From the NCBI RefSeq assembly GCF_016545825.1, contig NC_052621.1:2814199-2878198 (forward strand): a stretch of DNA of 64,000 bases. Reading direction: 5' to 3'. Of this stretch, positions 20,991 through 33,120 are shown one piece after another; within the stretch, counting starts at the first letter, position 1; each line of letters starts with the position of its first letter. The stretch comes from Eucalyptus grandis (Eukaryota; Streptophyta; Magnoliopsida; Myrtales; Myrtaceae). The position numbers and the translations under genes were made by a program. The notes beneath the pieces were generated by a model, which saw nothing but the letters and a program-made list of their open reading frames with translations, ran no database searches and was not told the DNA's origin.

Positions 20991-21755
20991 TGTTGGGATA
21001 TAATACGCGAAAACGACATAATCTTGCAATTTACGTCAACGTGAAATCACCGGAGAAATAAACGAGAAAATCAGAACACCAAAAATCTACGTTGTTCGGT
21101 CCGAGTATTGGAACCTACGTCCACGGGAAGAGTCGGTAGCAAATAATCCACTAAAATCGGATAATCGAGTTTCTGATCGCTCAATCGATCAAGTGTTTTT
21201 TCCACACCTAGATTTAACCCCAAACCCTAAGTGTTTATAAATAACAACTCCAAGGGTATAAACTCACGGCACAAAATTACCATGTGATGAAACGCTCTAC
21301 GTACGACTGACGCAAGGCTTCAAGATCTTGCGGCGTGGACGTCTTCACGTACGTAGGACTTCCGCGGACGTTGAGCAGCTACTCCACACGTAGGGTTTTG
21401 TTTTCCTTTTATACGTGTGTGTCAAACTTTGGGCCCCACCGTGAATAAAAGAAATTCGGCCCACTTCACGTGCATGGAACTCAGCGGCTTCTGACTGGAC
21501 TAAAGAAGACCTGCAAAAGAAAAAAACTGTTTTATACGTGGGTGTGCCCAAGGTCAAAAGTTTGACCATGGGCCCCACCTTTCCTCTTTGGTTCTACGAA
21601 GCAGCATCCCACGCTTCTTCCTTCGTAGCCGTTTTTTTCTTTAAATTTAATTCCTTCACGAGTCGAGCGAATTTCCCCATCCAATTTAAACTCTAATTCA
21701 TTCACGAGTTGAGCGAATTTCCCCATCCAATTTAAACTCGAGACATAATTTGACA
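20991..21755 (-). repeat. Copia-1 5' LTR
   Basis: The 765-bp LTR begins TGTTGGGATATAATACG and ends GAGACATAATTTGACA. It is 54 bp longer than the 3' LTR, largely because of a local tandem duplication near its right end (the block TCCCCATCCAATTTAAACTC appears twice, about 21672 and 21722). Confidence 0.85.
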
Positions 21756-22427
21756 CTATATATGTACCCAATCTTGTCATGCAAAAACCCAAACCACGCA
21801 ACTCATTAACATCTTAGAAATGACTCAAACAAGCTTAGAAAGAGTACAACAAACGCAGGATTATCATTATTGAGCTTAGGAATCAACAGCAGATTCATTC
21901 TAATTCAGGAACAAAAAGAAGCCAAGGCACAGAAACAGGTCACTATTTGCCAATGACCCAGAAAGCAAGCAAAAAACGCTTCGAAACAAAATTGCAAGCG
22001 AAAACCCACTTCAATCGATGCTGGAAAGCAAGCACCACGACACCAGACGGTCTATCTGGGAATTGGGTTATCCAGAATTGAAAATGGCCGAGCAAATTAA
22101 AGGAAAATCCTGCATTCATCCCTCTTTTGAACTGTGGCCAGGAATTTTTGTGGTATATCTGGAAATCGAGGAACCGCATCATCTTTCATAAGAGAAAAAA
22201 CCAGATCCGAAGCTCCTCTTCACAAACGCCACGGCTCTGCAAGAGAACATGGTAAGATGGAGCGAACAAATTGGGGGAAACAAAAGGACTCAAGGCCGGA
22301 ACTTACCTCAGATCTGGAAACCGCCCGACGGGGGCTCGCTAAAAGATCAACGTCAATGTCGATGGTTCAGAGGAGCCATCACTTGTGATTGTGAGATTCA
22401 GACCATTCGTGCGAGCACAACTGAAGT
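21756..22427. other. Host intergenic DNA between Copia-1 and Copia-2
   Basis: No protein family is recognised; frames of 60-84 codons on both strands look like chance. The composition is less AT-rich than the far left flank and may be promoter or UTR sequence of a neighbouring gene, but nothing in it proves this. Confidence 0.45.
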
Positions 22428-22652
22428 TGTAGAAACATAAGAAGGAGAAACACACAAAGAAAGAAGAGCTGTCTGCATAAATGTTTATAAAGACTGACAC
22501 CATGGCCTTTATATAGACTTTGCACCAACAAGTAACTATCCACAGCCCACTAACTTCACATGTGCAGCAATGACCCCATAGATTAGGAGTACTGCTCAAC
22601 AGACTACTAACACGTGAAAAACAAATTAAAGAGAAAATTGACTTATTAAACA
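22428..22652 (-). repeat. Copia-2 3' LTR
   Basis: 225 bp, the same length as the 5' copy at 33121. On the sense strand it begins TGTTTAATAAGTC directly after the purine tract TTTAAGGGAGGGAA (22653-22667), a good polypurine tract. The shared core includes CACGTGTTAGTAGTC, GCAGTACTCC and a TATATAAAGGC-type promoter. Confidence 0.85.
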
Positions 22653-22689
22653 TTCCCTCCCTTAAACTGATGTTGCAAACATTCAGCTT

Positions 22690-24392
22690 AAGGGACCTTT
22701 TGGAATATCCAACAAGCAGACACCAATGAACTTTCTCAGCTTTTGAAACGTGGGCAACTTTAGAGGCTTGGTGAATATATCGGTCACTTGATCTTCACTT
22801 TTGCAGAAAACTAGCTCAATTACTTCATCATTTGTAAGATCCCTCAAGAAGTGATACTTCACATCTCTATGCTTGCTCCTCCCATGTAGAACCGGAGTTT
22901 TGGAGAGTTTGATGGCTGAGCCGTTGTCACAATAGATTGCAACTGCTTCTTGCTGTTTGAACTAAAGCTTTCCAAGAATATTCCATGTAACCATATGACT
23001 TGACAAACACATGAAGTTGTAGCTACAAATTCTACTTCAGTTGTTGATAAAGTGACAATTGATTGCTTCTCTAAAGACCATGAAACTACCCCCAAACCAA
23101 GTAGACATACCTTGAAGTACTTCTTCTATCATCAACACCTCCAGCATAATTGCTATCTGTAAATCCAAACAAATCTAACTTTTTTCCCCTTTTTATAAAA
23201 CTACCAACAATTTTTACTTCCTTGCAAATAGCAAAAAATCCTTTTTGTAGCTTGCCAATGTAACTCTATCTAATGCTCCATTTACCTACTTATAAGGCTC
23301 ATGGCATGCATGGTATTTGGTCTTGTCCCCGTTAAATACATTAGGCTTCCAACAATTTGCTTGTAGAGAGTGCCTTCCACCTTGCTTTCATCAGGATCCT
23401 TCAAGAGCTTCAATCCAAATTCAGTTGGAGTAGTCACAAGGTTGCAATTATTCATTTGAAACCTGCCCAACGTCTCTTGAACATACTTCTTCCGAGACAT
23501 AAAGATTCCAGTTACAGATTGAATCACTTATATACCCAGAAAATAATGCATCAATTCAAGATTAGTCATTTCAAATTCATCCATCATAGACTTCTTAAAT
23601 TTGTCAAACATGGCACCATCATTCCTAATAAAAATAAGATCATCCACATATAAGCATACAAGAAACAACTTTCCATCATCACCAATTTTAAAAAAGAGTA
23701 TATGCTCATATAGACATTTTCTAAATCCTTCCTTTAAAAAATAGACATCAATGCGACTATACCAAGCTCGGGAGCTTGTTTTAACTCATATAGTGCCTTT
23801 TTTAATCTATAAACTTTATGTTCACTACCAAGCTTCATAGAACCAGAAAGTTGATCAACAAATACCTTTTCTTGGAGGTCACCATGCAAGAATGCTGACT
23901 TCACTTCCAAATGGAAGATAGGCCATGAATTACGTACTACTAATGCAATCGCCAATCTGATTGTGTCAAAATTTTGCTATAGGTGCAAATACTTCTTTGT
24001 AGTGCACTCCAGATTCTTGCTTGTAGCCTTTTGCCACCAAGCAAACTGTCAATTTCACTATGCTTGTTCAATTTTGTCTTATACACCCACTTGACTTGTG
24101 TCCTATTGATAATTTGTCAACTCCCAAGTGTTATTCCTCTCAGTAGCTACAATTTCTTCATCCATTTCTATCCTCCAATTTTCTTTTTGTACTACTTTAT
24201 CAAAGTTTGTTAGATCACAATCTAAAAACAAAGCGAAATGGGTAAGTGGATCTTCATATTAATCAACTCCTATTACTTCACGGTCACTCATCAATGTAGG
24301 CCTCCGTCGAACACGATGAGGCCGATGTTCAAGCTTTGCAACTACGACTATACTTTGGGCATTCCTTGTGGTGATTTGGGTTCTTGTGGGTT
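22690..24392 (-). pseudogene. Copia-2 reverse transcriptase and RNase H
   Basis: Minus-strand fragments in several frames. Near 24060-24220 is the RT N-terminal block (KENWRIEMDEEI, NNTWELTN). 23734-23955 carries VVRNSWPIFHLEVKSAFLHG and KKALYELKQAP, and 23282-23527 carries SRKKYVQETLGRFQM and IVGSLMYLTGTRP. 22859-23095 carries RNase H sequence ending TLSTTEVEFVA. Frameshifts separate every block, so no functional protein can be made. Confidence 0.8.
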
Positions 24393-27296
24393 TGTCATGC
24401 CCCGATCCTCCGAGCTGCATGCCCATCCCTACTTGGTCGATTATATAGTGACATCTCAGGATGCATTGCCAACCCATTTATTTTAATATGCATGCAGAAA
24501 CGAATAATAATCCCCAGACAGCAATCAAATGGGATAGAAAAGTAGGGTCACAAATTTTCAAACCCAAAACAAACATTTTATAAACAAGCGAGTTTATATA
24601 CAAGGCCGGACAATTTACAAAAATATCGACTTGACAAAAGGGAACTGTCCTAGGACTAATTAGTTGGATACATTCATCGATTCTGCTTTCTCCACCTTCC
24701 CAAACTCCGGGACTTTCGGTCTTCCACGACCATTACCTAGGGACCTAAAAATGTTTTCCCACAACAGGGTGAGACGATTAGGAAGAAAATACGCCCTAAG
24801 GGTTGCCTAAGCACAACCACGAGTCAAAGGACTTGCCTTGATCAATTCCTTCCTGCAAGTTAGTTTAATTAATAAATACTAACTACCCATATCATCCAAC
24901 CAAGTTAAATCAAATCATCGATCAATTGACGGAGTCGATTACATGTCATCGAGACCATCACATGGTCATTTCGATTAGTCATTCTCGACTCTTAATCATG
25001 GTCCAACGAGCACGACCTACTAAATCTTCAGCGATGAATCACGGCCCAATGGACACAACCCAGATTAAGTGGTAATCACGACCCCACAGGCATAATTTAG
25101 GTTAAGTGTTAATCATGGCCCCACAGGCATAATCTAGATTTAGCGATAATTAGGGCCCCACATGCATAATCTAGATTTTGTGATAATCATGGCTCCACAG
25201 GCATAATCTAGATTTAGTGGTAATCACGGCCCCATAGGCATAATCTAGATTTAATGGTAATCACAGCCCCACAAGCATAATCTAGATTTAGTGGTAATTA
25301 CGGCCCCACAGGCAAAATCGATTCCAAGTTCGATGGTAAATCATGGTCCAATGGGCACAACCATACTTCAACAGTTTTCTTAATCTAACTCACAATCTCA
25401 CACAGCCATTTTCCAATCAATTACCAAAGTTGTCCATTTTTGAAATAATGACCCACAATCACCACTCACACTCAAATTGCACAATAACGGGTACTCAATT
25501 AAATAAACATGAAGCACCACTATAATTAGCATGAAATTCTAGTTACTAACTATCCCAATCTGATTTCTGTAAAATAAATAATTAATTAAATAATTATGGA
25601 AAATAATTATTAAATGCAATAAATAGCAACTTAGGCCCATAAAACCTAATTGGAAGCCGAGACGAGTCTAGAAAATTTCCGAACTACTCTAGATAAATAC
25701 TAGAGCTTGTCTAGGCTCTAACTATACTACTTTAACCACCTAATATGCAATCACAATTAATTAAATTGCTAATCTAATCTAACTATCCACATAATTCATA
25801 CTTAACTTAAACTAATCAATCCTTAAACATCATTAACCTACTAAGCAAGGATTAGTGAGTTAAACTCACTTATCCTTTGATCCGCTCGGATCAAATCGAC
25901 GGGAACAAGGCGAGCATCAACTATCTCCAAAGTGGGCTTGCCAACCGAGGTTCAGAAAGCACCAAAACGGGCTAAGACAGTAGCCACGAGACCCATTCAA
26001 TTTTTGTTTTTGTTCGATCTTGGTTGAAGGCCGAAATGGATGGTTGGTGTCCCGGTTGAAGGCGAGACGGATTGAGGTGGGTGAGATGGGCTGAACCAGT
26101 CCGGGCGATGGTGGTGGAAGCTCCAGCTGAGTGGTCTATGGCAGCCCAAGCATCCTCGGCGGCTACACGGAGGCGAGGATGAGCGGAGACGATGTGGCTG
26201 GACGGTGCAAAGGCGAAGGGGCATACGTGGGCGAGCGGTGGTGTCGCGAGTGGCTTCGACAGGTAGTAAACAGTGTCAGTGGGTCTTGGTGGGTTGCTGG
26301 CTTGCTGCTCAGTCTTCTTTGTGTTTTCTAGACTTCAAACAGCAAAATGGAGGAGAAGAAGAAAGGGGCTGGCTGATGGTAGGCTAGAGGAGAGAGGGAG
26401 GAAGTGGCAAGGGGACCACTTGGCTCATCTCTATCTCTTTTGTCCCCTTTGAGGGTTCCACCAAACCCTGTTGGTGTCCACAACAAGTTTTTAGCCCAAT
26501 ATGCCCCTTTTAGAAGCCAATCAGCCTCTATAAACTCAATTGTCGAACCTTCGATCAAATTGACATTTTTCCTCACAATTGATCCTACTTGCATCCCAAT
26601 TGCGCGACCAAAAGGTCATTGACATTTTCTAGACAAAAACGGTCCTATGACGACTTTTTCCCAAAAATCTTGGTTTGCAGAAAATTTTCGAAAGTTGAGT
26701 CGACGTTCCTAAAATGACCTGTGACATGACAGAACTTTTAATTTCTGAAATCGGATTCCAATTCACGGTTAATTTTAATTTGGTGCAATTTTAACAAGAC
26801 CTTGGCTACCGGGTAGCTTTCAAAACTTTTTAGTGCAAATGACCCGTGGCCGATTTTCTTCGATTCACAATGAACCCCTTCGACACATTGGCAAATTTTG
26901 GTGATCGTGAAAATCTCGAGGTTTCAAATACGAGCGGGGGACCAAAACGATAGAAAAATCAATCTAATGCCGATCGATGAGAATTTTGCAATTTAATGGG
27001 ATTACCCATGTTTAACCACATATCTTAATCGAACCAACATATCTCTGATCTCTAATCGATTTTTAACTATGCCATAATGATTTTGACAAATGAGCACGGT
27101 TGAGTAGCCGATTTTTGGTCGAATCCTCAAGTTTATTTGTCTTAAAATCTCTTAATGACTTCCCCAAATAGTTTAGTTATCTCACAAGTGATCAGCTCTG
27201 AGAATAGCATTATAGACGCGGAATAGCACTATAGACGCGTTGATAAAATGCATGATTTATCTAATTGAAAGCATAACTAAAATTCTAGGATGTCAC
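24393..27296 (-). mobile_element. LTR-A1: 2.9-kb gypsy-like solo LTR nested in Copia-2
   Basis: On the + strand it starts TGTCATGCCCCGATCC and ends AGGATGTCAC. The 5-bp repeat GGGTT flanks it exactly (24388-24392 and 27297-27301), inside the Copia-2 RT N-terminal region. It has no coding domains. The sense strand contains a C/T-rich leader-like block (about 25990-26340) and a 37-bp minisatellite (about 25030-25318). It aligns with LTR-A2 in the opposite orientation. The termini resemble Del/Tekay-type Ty3-gypsy LTRs (inference). Confidence 0.8.
25030..25318. repeat. 37-bp minisatellite in LTR-A1
   Basis: About seven units of the form TAATCACGGCCCCACAGG followed by CATAATCTAGATTTAGTGG, each 37 bp, with scattered substitutions and degenerate half-units at both edges. 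Units abut without spacers, so this is a minisatellite and not a CRISPR-like array. Confidence 0.85.
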
Positions 27297-27301
27297 GGGT
27301 T

Positions 27302-27499
27302 GCTACACCAACTCATCTTCATCTTCATCTTCAAAATTCATTGGAATTCGCTTACAAAAACCTTGCTCAACCCACGGCCAGGTTTGTTCTTCTTCAAAAA
27401 TCACATCATGGTTGATGATGATTTTCTTGGTTATAGGATCATAAAACTTATAGGCTTTTGACCGATCACTATTGTCAAGAAAAACACATTTGACTACTA
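27302..27499 (-). pseudogene. Copia-2 linker fragment between the two LTR-A insertions
   Basis: The minus strand reads CVFLDNSDRSKAYKFYDP, then a block ending IINHDVIFEEEQTWPW: the standard copia segment just after integrase (the IFLGY...ISRDV region). It is the only 200 bp of Copia-2 left between LTR-A1 and LTR-A2, and it proves that both inserted into the same element. Confidence 0.8.
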
Positions 27500-30400
27500 T
27501 GACATCCCGGATTTTCAGTCATGTTTTCAATTGAATAAATTGGGCCTTTCATCGACACGTCGATAGTACTATTCTTAGAGCTAATCACTTATAAGATAAT
27601 TAGACTAACTAGGGAAGTCATTAAGAGATTTTAAGGCAATAAACTTGGGAACTCGACCAGAATCGGCTACTCGACCATGCTCATTTGCAGAGAAATGAAA
27701 GATCGACTAGGAATTAGAGATAAGTCAGTTTGACTAAGATGTGTGGTTAGATGTGGGTGATTCCACTAAATTGCAAAATTCTCGTCGATCGACAGTGATT
27801 TTTTTAGTTGTTTTAGTACCTTGTGTCCATATTTAAAATCTCAAGATTTTCACAACCACTGAGAGTTGCCAATGTGTCGAAAAGATTCATTGTGGCTCGA
27901 AGAAAATCGACCACGGGTTATTTGCACTAAAAATTTCGAAAGCTACTCGGTAGTCTAACTCACACTAAAATCGCACCAGATTGAAATTAATCTCGAATTT
28001 GAATCGATTTCAGTAAATTGAAAGTTTTGTCATGTCACAAGTCATTTTAGGAATGTCAACTCGTCTCCAAAGATTTTTCTATAAACCGAGATTTTTAGCG
28101 AAAAGTCGAGATATGGCCATTTTCGACTGGAAAATTAAGAGGATCGTTTTTGATCGTGCAAGTAGGTTCAATTAGTGAGGAAAAATATCAATTTGATTGA
28201 GAATTCTATATGAGAATTTATAGAAGCCGAATTGAATTGATTCAAGGGAGAATTGAAGTCCAATATGGGCCAAATTAGGGGTGAGCATGGTCAGGGTTGG
28301 TTCGGGCCACCCCTAACCCTAGGACCAACCCGTACGGTGTTGGTCCTCAATTTTAGGACTAAGGACCGACCCCTCGAGCTGGGACCAAGGACCGGACCGA
28401 CCCAATGGGTTCGGTCCGGTTGTGGTTAACCGGGGACCGATCGATAATTTTGGACCTCTTCAAGGCTTCTAGAAAGGGAGTTGGTGGTGGAAATCAAGCG
28501 TGAGTACAAAGCAAGCAAAGTGGGACCAGCCTAGGGGACAAAGAGATGAGAGAGAGACCAAGGTGGTCCCCCCAATCTAGCCAGTCCCTCTCCTTCTCCT
28601 TCCTCCTCACGTCGACTCCCCCTCTCTTTCTCCTTGCTATTCGAACTCTAGCAAACCCAAAAACCGAGCAGCTCGGCCCCTCTCTGCCCGCCTGATCACC
28701 TGGAGCCACCGTCCGCCCATCACAACCACTTGTTCGCCTACACACTACCGCAACCATCATGCCGGTCCCGCGCCTTTAGCTGCTCATTCCGCCCTTGCTC
28801 GCAACTACCCGGAGTCACCAAGTAGCCGCACGTCACCGTCGTGGCTGCTGAAGCGCCCATCTACCCACTTGCACGCCCATCCATGCTGCTGCAACCCCCG
28901 CTGTCCATCCTCACTGCTTCAAGCTGACTAGTCCAGCCTCTCTCGGCCCTAATCAGAACCAAACAGCCTAGGTTTTCCAGCCACTGTTTGGCCCATTCTT
29001 GTGGCCTTCCGAACCTCGAAAGGCGCACCGGCTTTGGAGTTTGTCGATCCTCGTTGCATCCTCGTCATTTTGATCTGAGCGGATCGTCAATCAAGTGAAT
29101 TTAACTCACTAATCCCTGCTTAGTGAGTTAACGATGCTTAAGGATTGTTTAGTTTAGGCTAAGCTAGGGATTAGGTAGTTAGTTAGAATGGATTAGTTAA
29201 TTAGTTAATCCTTAGTGCATGTTAGGTGGTTAAATTAGTGCAATTAGCAAGTAATTATATCGTAGTATTTATTTAGTGAGGTTTAGGATTTTTCCAAACC
29301 CATCTCGGCTTTTAATTAGGCTTTATGGGCCTAAGTTCTATTTAATTGCATTGATTAATTATTTCCATAATTATTTAATTTATTATTATTTTTCGGAAAT
29401 TAGACTGGAATAGCCGGTGATTGAAATTTTGTGCTGATTGCAATGGTGTAATTGATTTATTTATTTATTTATTTGAATACTATTTTATGCAAATTGAGTG
29501 TGATTTGTGATTTTGGGGTATTTATCCCAAAATTTATTATTTTCAGTAATTGATTGGAAAATAATTAGGCGTAGGTTTACAATGCCAAAAATATTTTGGT
29601 GGACCATATTAAATAGTGGGATTTATAAATATATACATATATATATATATATATATTGTAGTTTGGTTAAGGCCAACCGTGTACCCACACACAAGTATTT
29701 TTATCAGAAATGATAAAAATGGTAACATTCTCAATTGGTGAGAACAAGTATATTATATCAGTCTATGGGCTGTGATATATCAGTTTTGGGTGAGCAATAT
29801 ATTTTATCAACTTTGGGTAAGCGGTATACCTTGTCGCTTCGATGAGCATTATTAGTATATTATATTGGCCTAAGGGCTCTGATATGTCAACTTTCGGTGA
29901 GCAGTATATTATATTATCAGCTTTGGGTGAGCTATATTTATTTTCAGCTTTGGGTGAGTAGTCTTGGATAAGATTGGACTTATAGATAGTATTGATCGAA
30001 TTGACCGTGTGATGGTCTTGCTGACATGGAATTGATCGAGTCAATTGATCGATAATTCAATCTGTTGTGATTATGTGATTCAATGAATTTATGAATTGTG
30101 TTGACTTGCAGGAAGGAATTGAGGCCAAAGTAAGTCATCTAACTCGTGTTTGTGCTTAGGCAGCCCTTGGGGCGTATTTTCTTCCTAGTTGGGTCTTTAG
30201 GAGGTGAACTTACTAAGACATCGTCTCACCCCGTTGTGGGATAACAATTTTTAGGTCCTTAGATGGTAGCTCCTCCCGAGCATTTTGGACAACTGAAGCA
30301 AATCAGGGAATAGGTAACTTATATTCCAATGCATGGGGACCCTTGGGGATGGGAATACACACTCATGCAGTCTGTGGTCTAGGTTGATGTGGGTCTACCC

Positions 30401-30598
30401 CACAAGGTGCCCCTTCATTATCGATCATGGTACTATCGAGAGCGAAATGGACAGAGATAGGCCCCATACTGGAATCGAGGTACCTCGGTTTGTGCTAGAG
30501 GTTGCTTTTGGAAAAGGCATTACAGATCCTCCTGGTGGTTCGGTGATGGACTCGAGTCTCGGATCCGGGATCCTTGGTGTACTCAAAGGAGAACTCGA
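27500..30598 (+). mobile_element. LTR-A2: 3.1-kb gypsy-like LTR nested in Copia-2, 3' end missing
   Basis: It starts TGACATCCCGGATTTTCAG and aligns along its length with the reverse complement of LTR-A1, and with 59049-61378. It lacks the last ~300 bp that end GGATCGGGGCGTGACA at 4293. Copia-2 resumes abruptly at about 30599 in a different part of its polyprotein. A deletion therefore removed both the LTR end and the Copia-2 integrase. It contains a (TA)n tract at about 29633-29656 and imperfect repeats at 29741-29960. Confidence 0.75.
29741..29960. repeat. Imperfect tandem repeats in LTR-A2
   Basis: Repeated motifs such as GTATATTATATCAG and CTTTGGGTGAGC recur five to six times with variable spacing of about 28-40 bp. 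Related motifs form a longer-period array in the third LTR-A copy (61117-61378). Confidence 0.65.
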
Positions 30599-31718
30599 CT
30601 GCCTAGTGTGCCAAGCTTCCTCCTTCAATCTTGCAAAGAAACATGAATTTGTAGTATTGTGGAGATATAGTGGAAACATCCGATTGCCCGTCATTTTGAC
30701 TTGGGCAATTAAACCCAATTTTTCATCTTGGATTCTAGAAATCCCACCTTTGGTAGAGATTTTATATCTCTTCTCTTGCAATTGACCAACGCTTAGCATA
30801 TTAGTCTTCAATTCAAAGACATGTAGTACATTTGAGATGGTCTATACTGATGTCTCTTTTGGATGAATTGTCACTATTCCTTTCCCCATCACAGACACAA
30901 TAAAATTATCTTCAAACTTCACGGTGTTGTGGTACAATTCATCTAGATTGAAAAACATCTTTTTGTCTGCACACACGTGGTATGTGTGGTTGCTACAACC
31001 AGTGTCGAGATACCACATGTTTAATTGAGTTTCTTCTTTCTCATGGCACACCATCAAGTGAGACACTTCTTTCTTCTGCAAAGTTAATTCTTTCCACACT
31101 TTGTCTATTCAAATTAGTTCGACATTTAGATTTGTAATGCTCATACCTATGGCATCTAAAACACTCCACTTTGAATTTATCTACTAACCATGGCCTAAAA
31201 CCAATTGAATGTCCTCCTCCACAACCCCTTCCTCTCCCTTGAGGATCATGATAAGAATGGCTTTCAGGCTTTTGATTGAAGTCGAAACTGTTGCAATCAT
31301 TATTCTCTCTTCCTTTGTCTCTTCCTCTATTCGCTCTTGTTGCTGATAAAGAATTATTTCCAATTGAGGCCTTCAAAGCTTTCTCTCCTGTCTCCCACTG
31401 TAGGAGTGTTTGTTCATAAACTAACAAGGATCCTTGTAACTCATCAATGGAGAGTTCTTCAATATCCTTGGCATCTTCCATGGAACAAACAACAGAGTTG
31501 AACTTTGGTGTTAAAGATTGAAGAATCTTTTCAATGACGGTGACATCCTCCATCTTGTCACCATGAATCCACATCTTATTGACAATTGCCATTACCGGGA
31601 GAAGAAATTTGTGATTGTCTCTCCGACTTCATTCGTAGCATTTCAAACTCTTAACGAAGCGTTTGAAGCTGTTGCCTCTTTGCTCTTGTTGAGCCTTGTT
31701 ACTTCATCTTTAGCGGTA
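30599..31718 (-). pseudogene. Copia-2 gag C-terminus, zinc knuckle and protease
   Basis: The minus strand shows gag (MAIVNKMWIHGDKMEDVTVI, SVVCSMEDAKDIEELSIDEL), a CCHC knuckle CFRCHRYEHYKSKC (CX2CX4HX4C) near 31110-31160, and a protease with WYLDTGCSNHTYH near 30980-31020. Then come TNMLSVGQLQEKRYKI and the start of the pre-integrase domain (RLKEEAWHTR) at the deletion junction. The DTG triad is intact; a frame change separates gag from protease. Confidence 0.8.
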
Positions 31719-32623
31719 AGTACACTAGAAGTGCTAAAAGTTGTGTACGAAGTTCACTTTGATGCCAAAAGTTTATTTTGAATCACTTGAATGCCAAGAA
31801 ATTTGAAAAAAGATCGTTTCAGTGCCAACGTTGATCTCGTTGGCCGGAAATCCGACGTAACATTTTTTTTATTAATTTTGAAGCTGACGTGCTTGTTGAA
31901 GAGTACATTCAGCATCCAAACAACAAAACGATGCCGTTTGACGTCTTTCCCCCAAGTAAAAACCCTAAATCCCCAAATTGAAAGAGAGACAGACAGAGAG
32001 ACAGAGAGACAGAGAGAGAAGACATAGGCTTCCTCCTCGTCTTCTTCCCTAAAGAACAATACTAGCAGTAGCACCAACAACAGCATCAACAGTGGCATCA
32101 GCAGCAACACCAGCAATGGCACCTTCGACCCCCCCTTCTTCCTTCTCCTTGTCCACCCTCGCCTACTATTCTTCCCGCCACTTCTTGCCTAAGCAACAAC
32201 CTTAGCCTCTCCTCACTCACTTGGTCGAGCAACTACGACGGTGGCCAAGCAACGGTGGCCAAGCAATGGTGGGCAAACGACGATGGCCGAGCGATGACAG
32301 CCGGCGTTGGGCGAGGATCGGACAAAGAACCCTAATTTCAGTTCCTATATAAGCTATACAGCATCGTTTTTTTTTTTAGGTTATCCACATATGACGGCAA
32401 AATGACGTTGTTTCTTAAGAATGATGGAAAACGACGTCGTTTAAAAGCCACTACAACTTCTTCTTTTTAAATATAAAAGCTACATAATTAATTTGGCCGA
32501 AATCTCTCGCTAATGGCACCAAAATGATCGTTTTTTTCTCCGATTTGGCATTTAAGTGATCTGACGGAAACTTTTGACACCAAAATGAGCGTCGTACACT
32601 ACTTTTGGCACTTTTAGTATACT
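31719..32623. mobile_element. TIR element (about 905 bp) inside Copia-2 gag
   Basis: Inverted ends of roughly 100 bp. The left end reads AGTACACTAGAAGTGC, AAAAGTTGTGTACGA, then TTGAATGCCAA; the right end reads the same in reverse (TTGGCATTTAAGTGA ... GCACTTTTAGTATACT, allowing substitutions). Gag frame resumes on both sides (IWDSMKR on the right; RAKRQQLQTL on the left), so it is an insertion. The interior holds GA-rich and GCACCA-like repeats and ACGACGTCGTTT palindromes. No transposase. The target duplication was not resolved; a MULE-type MITE is a guess. Confidence 0.65.
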
Positions 32624-33086
32624 CTCCCCTCCTCTTCATGGAATCCCATATTTGCTTGGAGGTATCTTTGCAAAGAATTGTCTCCAAAATGGATCTATCA
32701 ATTGCTTGGACAATGTAGTTTTTGTCCTTGAGATCCTTCAATTTTGATACATCCAAAGTTGTTCTTTGTGATGTTGTTGACACAACTCCTTCTTCAGGTT
32801 CAACAACTCATGAGGTAACAACATCCCAATACTCCTTTCACGTGAGAAAATTCTCCATTAGCATGCTCCAATGATCATAGTGACCATCAAAGTGTGGAAT
32901 AGCCGGTTGTACGAATATTTGTGAGGCCGTTACTACTGCTGCAAAAATAGAATCGCTATTGAAGCAAGCTACTGCTACTACAAATGAAAAACAGCCTGCT
33001 GCAAGACTCTTTTTACTGCTGCAAACAAAAGTGGTTGTTGCAAAAAGCTCTTTTGGGTTCTCACCTTTTACAACACTCAAACACAC
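32624..33086 (-). pseudogene. Copia-2 gag N-terminus
   Basis: Minus-strand blocks IPHFDGHYDHWSMLMENFL and LKDLKDKNYIVQAIDRSI followed by KQIWDSMKR are the conserved N-terminal copia gag (UBN2-type) region. It is cut at its 3' side by the TIR element and contains a frame change near 32790-32840. Confidence 0.75.
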
Positions 33087-33100
33087 ACTTTTCCTCCTAA

Positions 33101-33116
33101 CCTGGCTCTAAAACCA
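33101..33116 (-). other. Copia-2 primer-binding site
   Basis: Sense TGGTTTTAGAGCCAGG lies four bases inside the 5' LTR. It resembles the tRNA-Met complement TGGTATCAGAGCC with two changes. Confidence 0.7.
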
Positions 33117-33120
33117 TCGT

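Larger units (their letters stand above)
13456..21755 (-). mobile_element. Copia-1: Ty1-copia LTR retrotransposon, interrupted and degenerate
   Basis: This is a full-length element on the minus strand: 5' LTR 20991-21755, primer-binding site just inside it, gag, protease, integrase, RT and RNase H in copia order, polypurine tract, and 3' LTR 13456-14166. Flanks are CTATG (13451-13455) and CTATA (21756-21760), a 5-bp target duplication with one difference. A solo LTR of another family (17029-19740) splits it between the protease and integrase regions. Frameshifts and stops throughout make it non-autonomous today. Visible differences between its two LTRs indicate a fairly old insertion. Confidence 0.88.

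Noticed and set aside
25030..25318. Regular short repeats resembling a CRISPR array
   Set aside because: The 37-bp units abut with no spacers, vary internally, and lie in a plant LTR.
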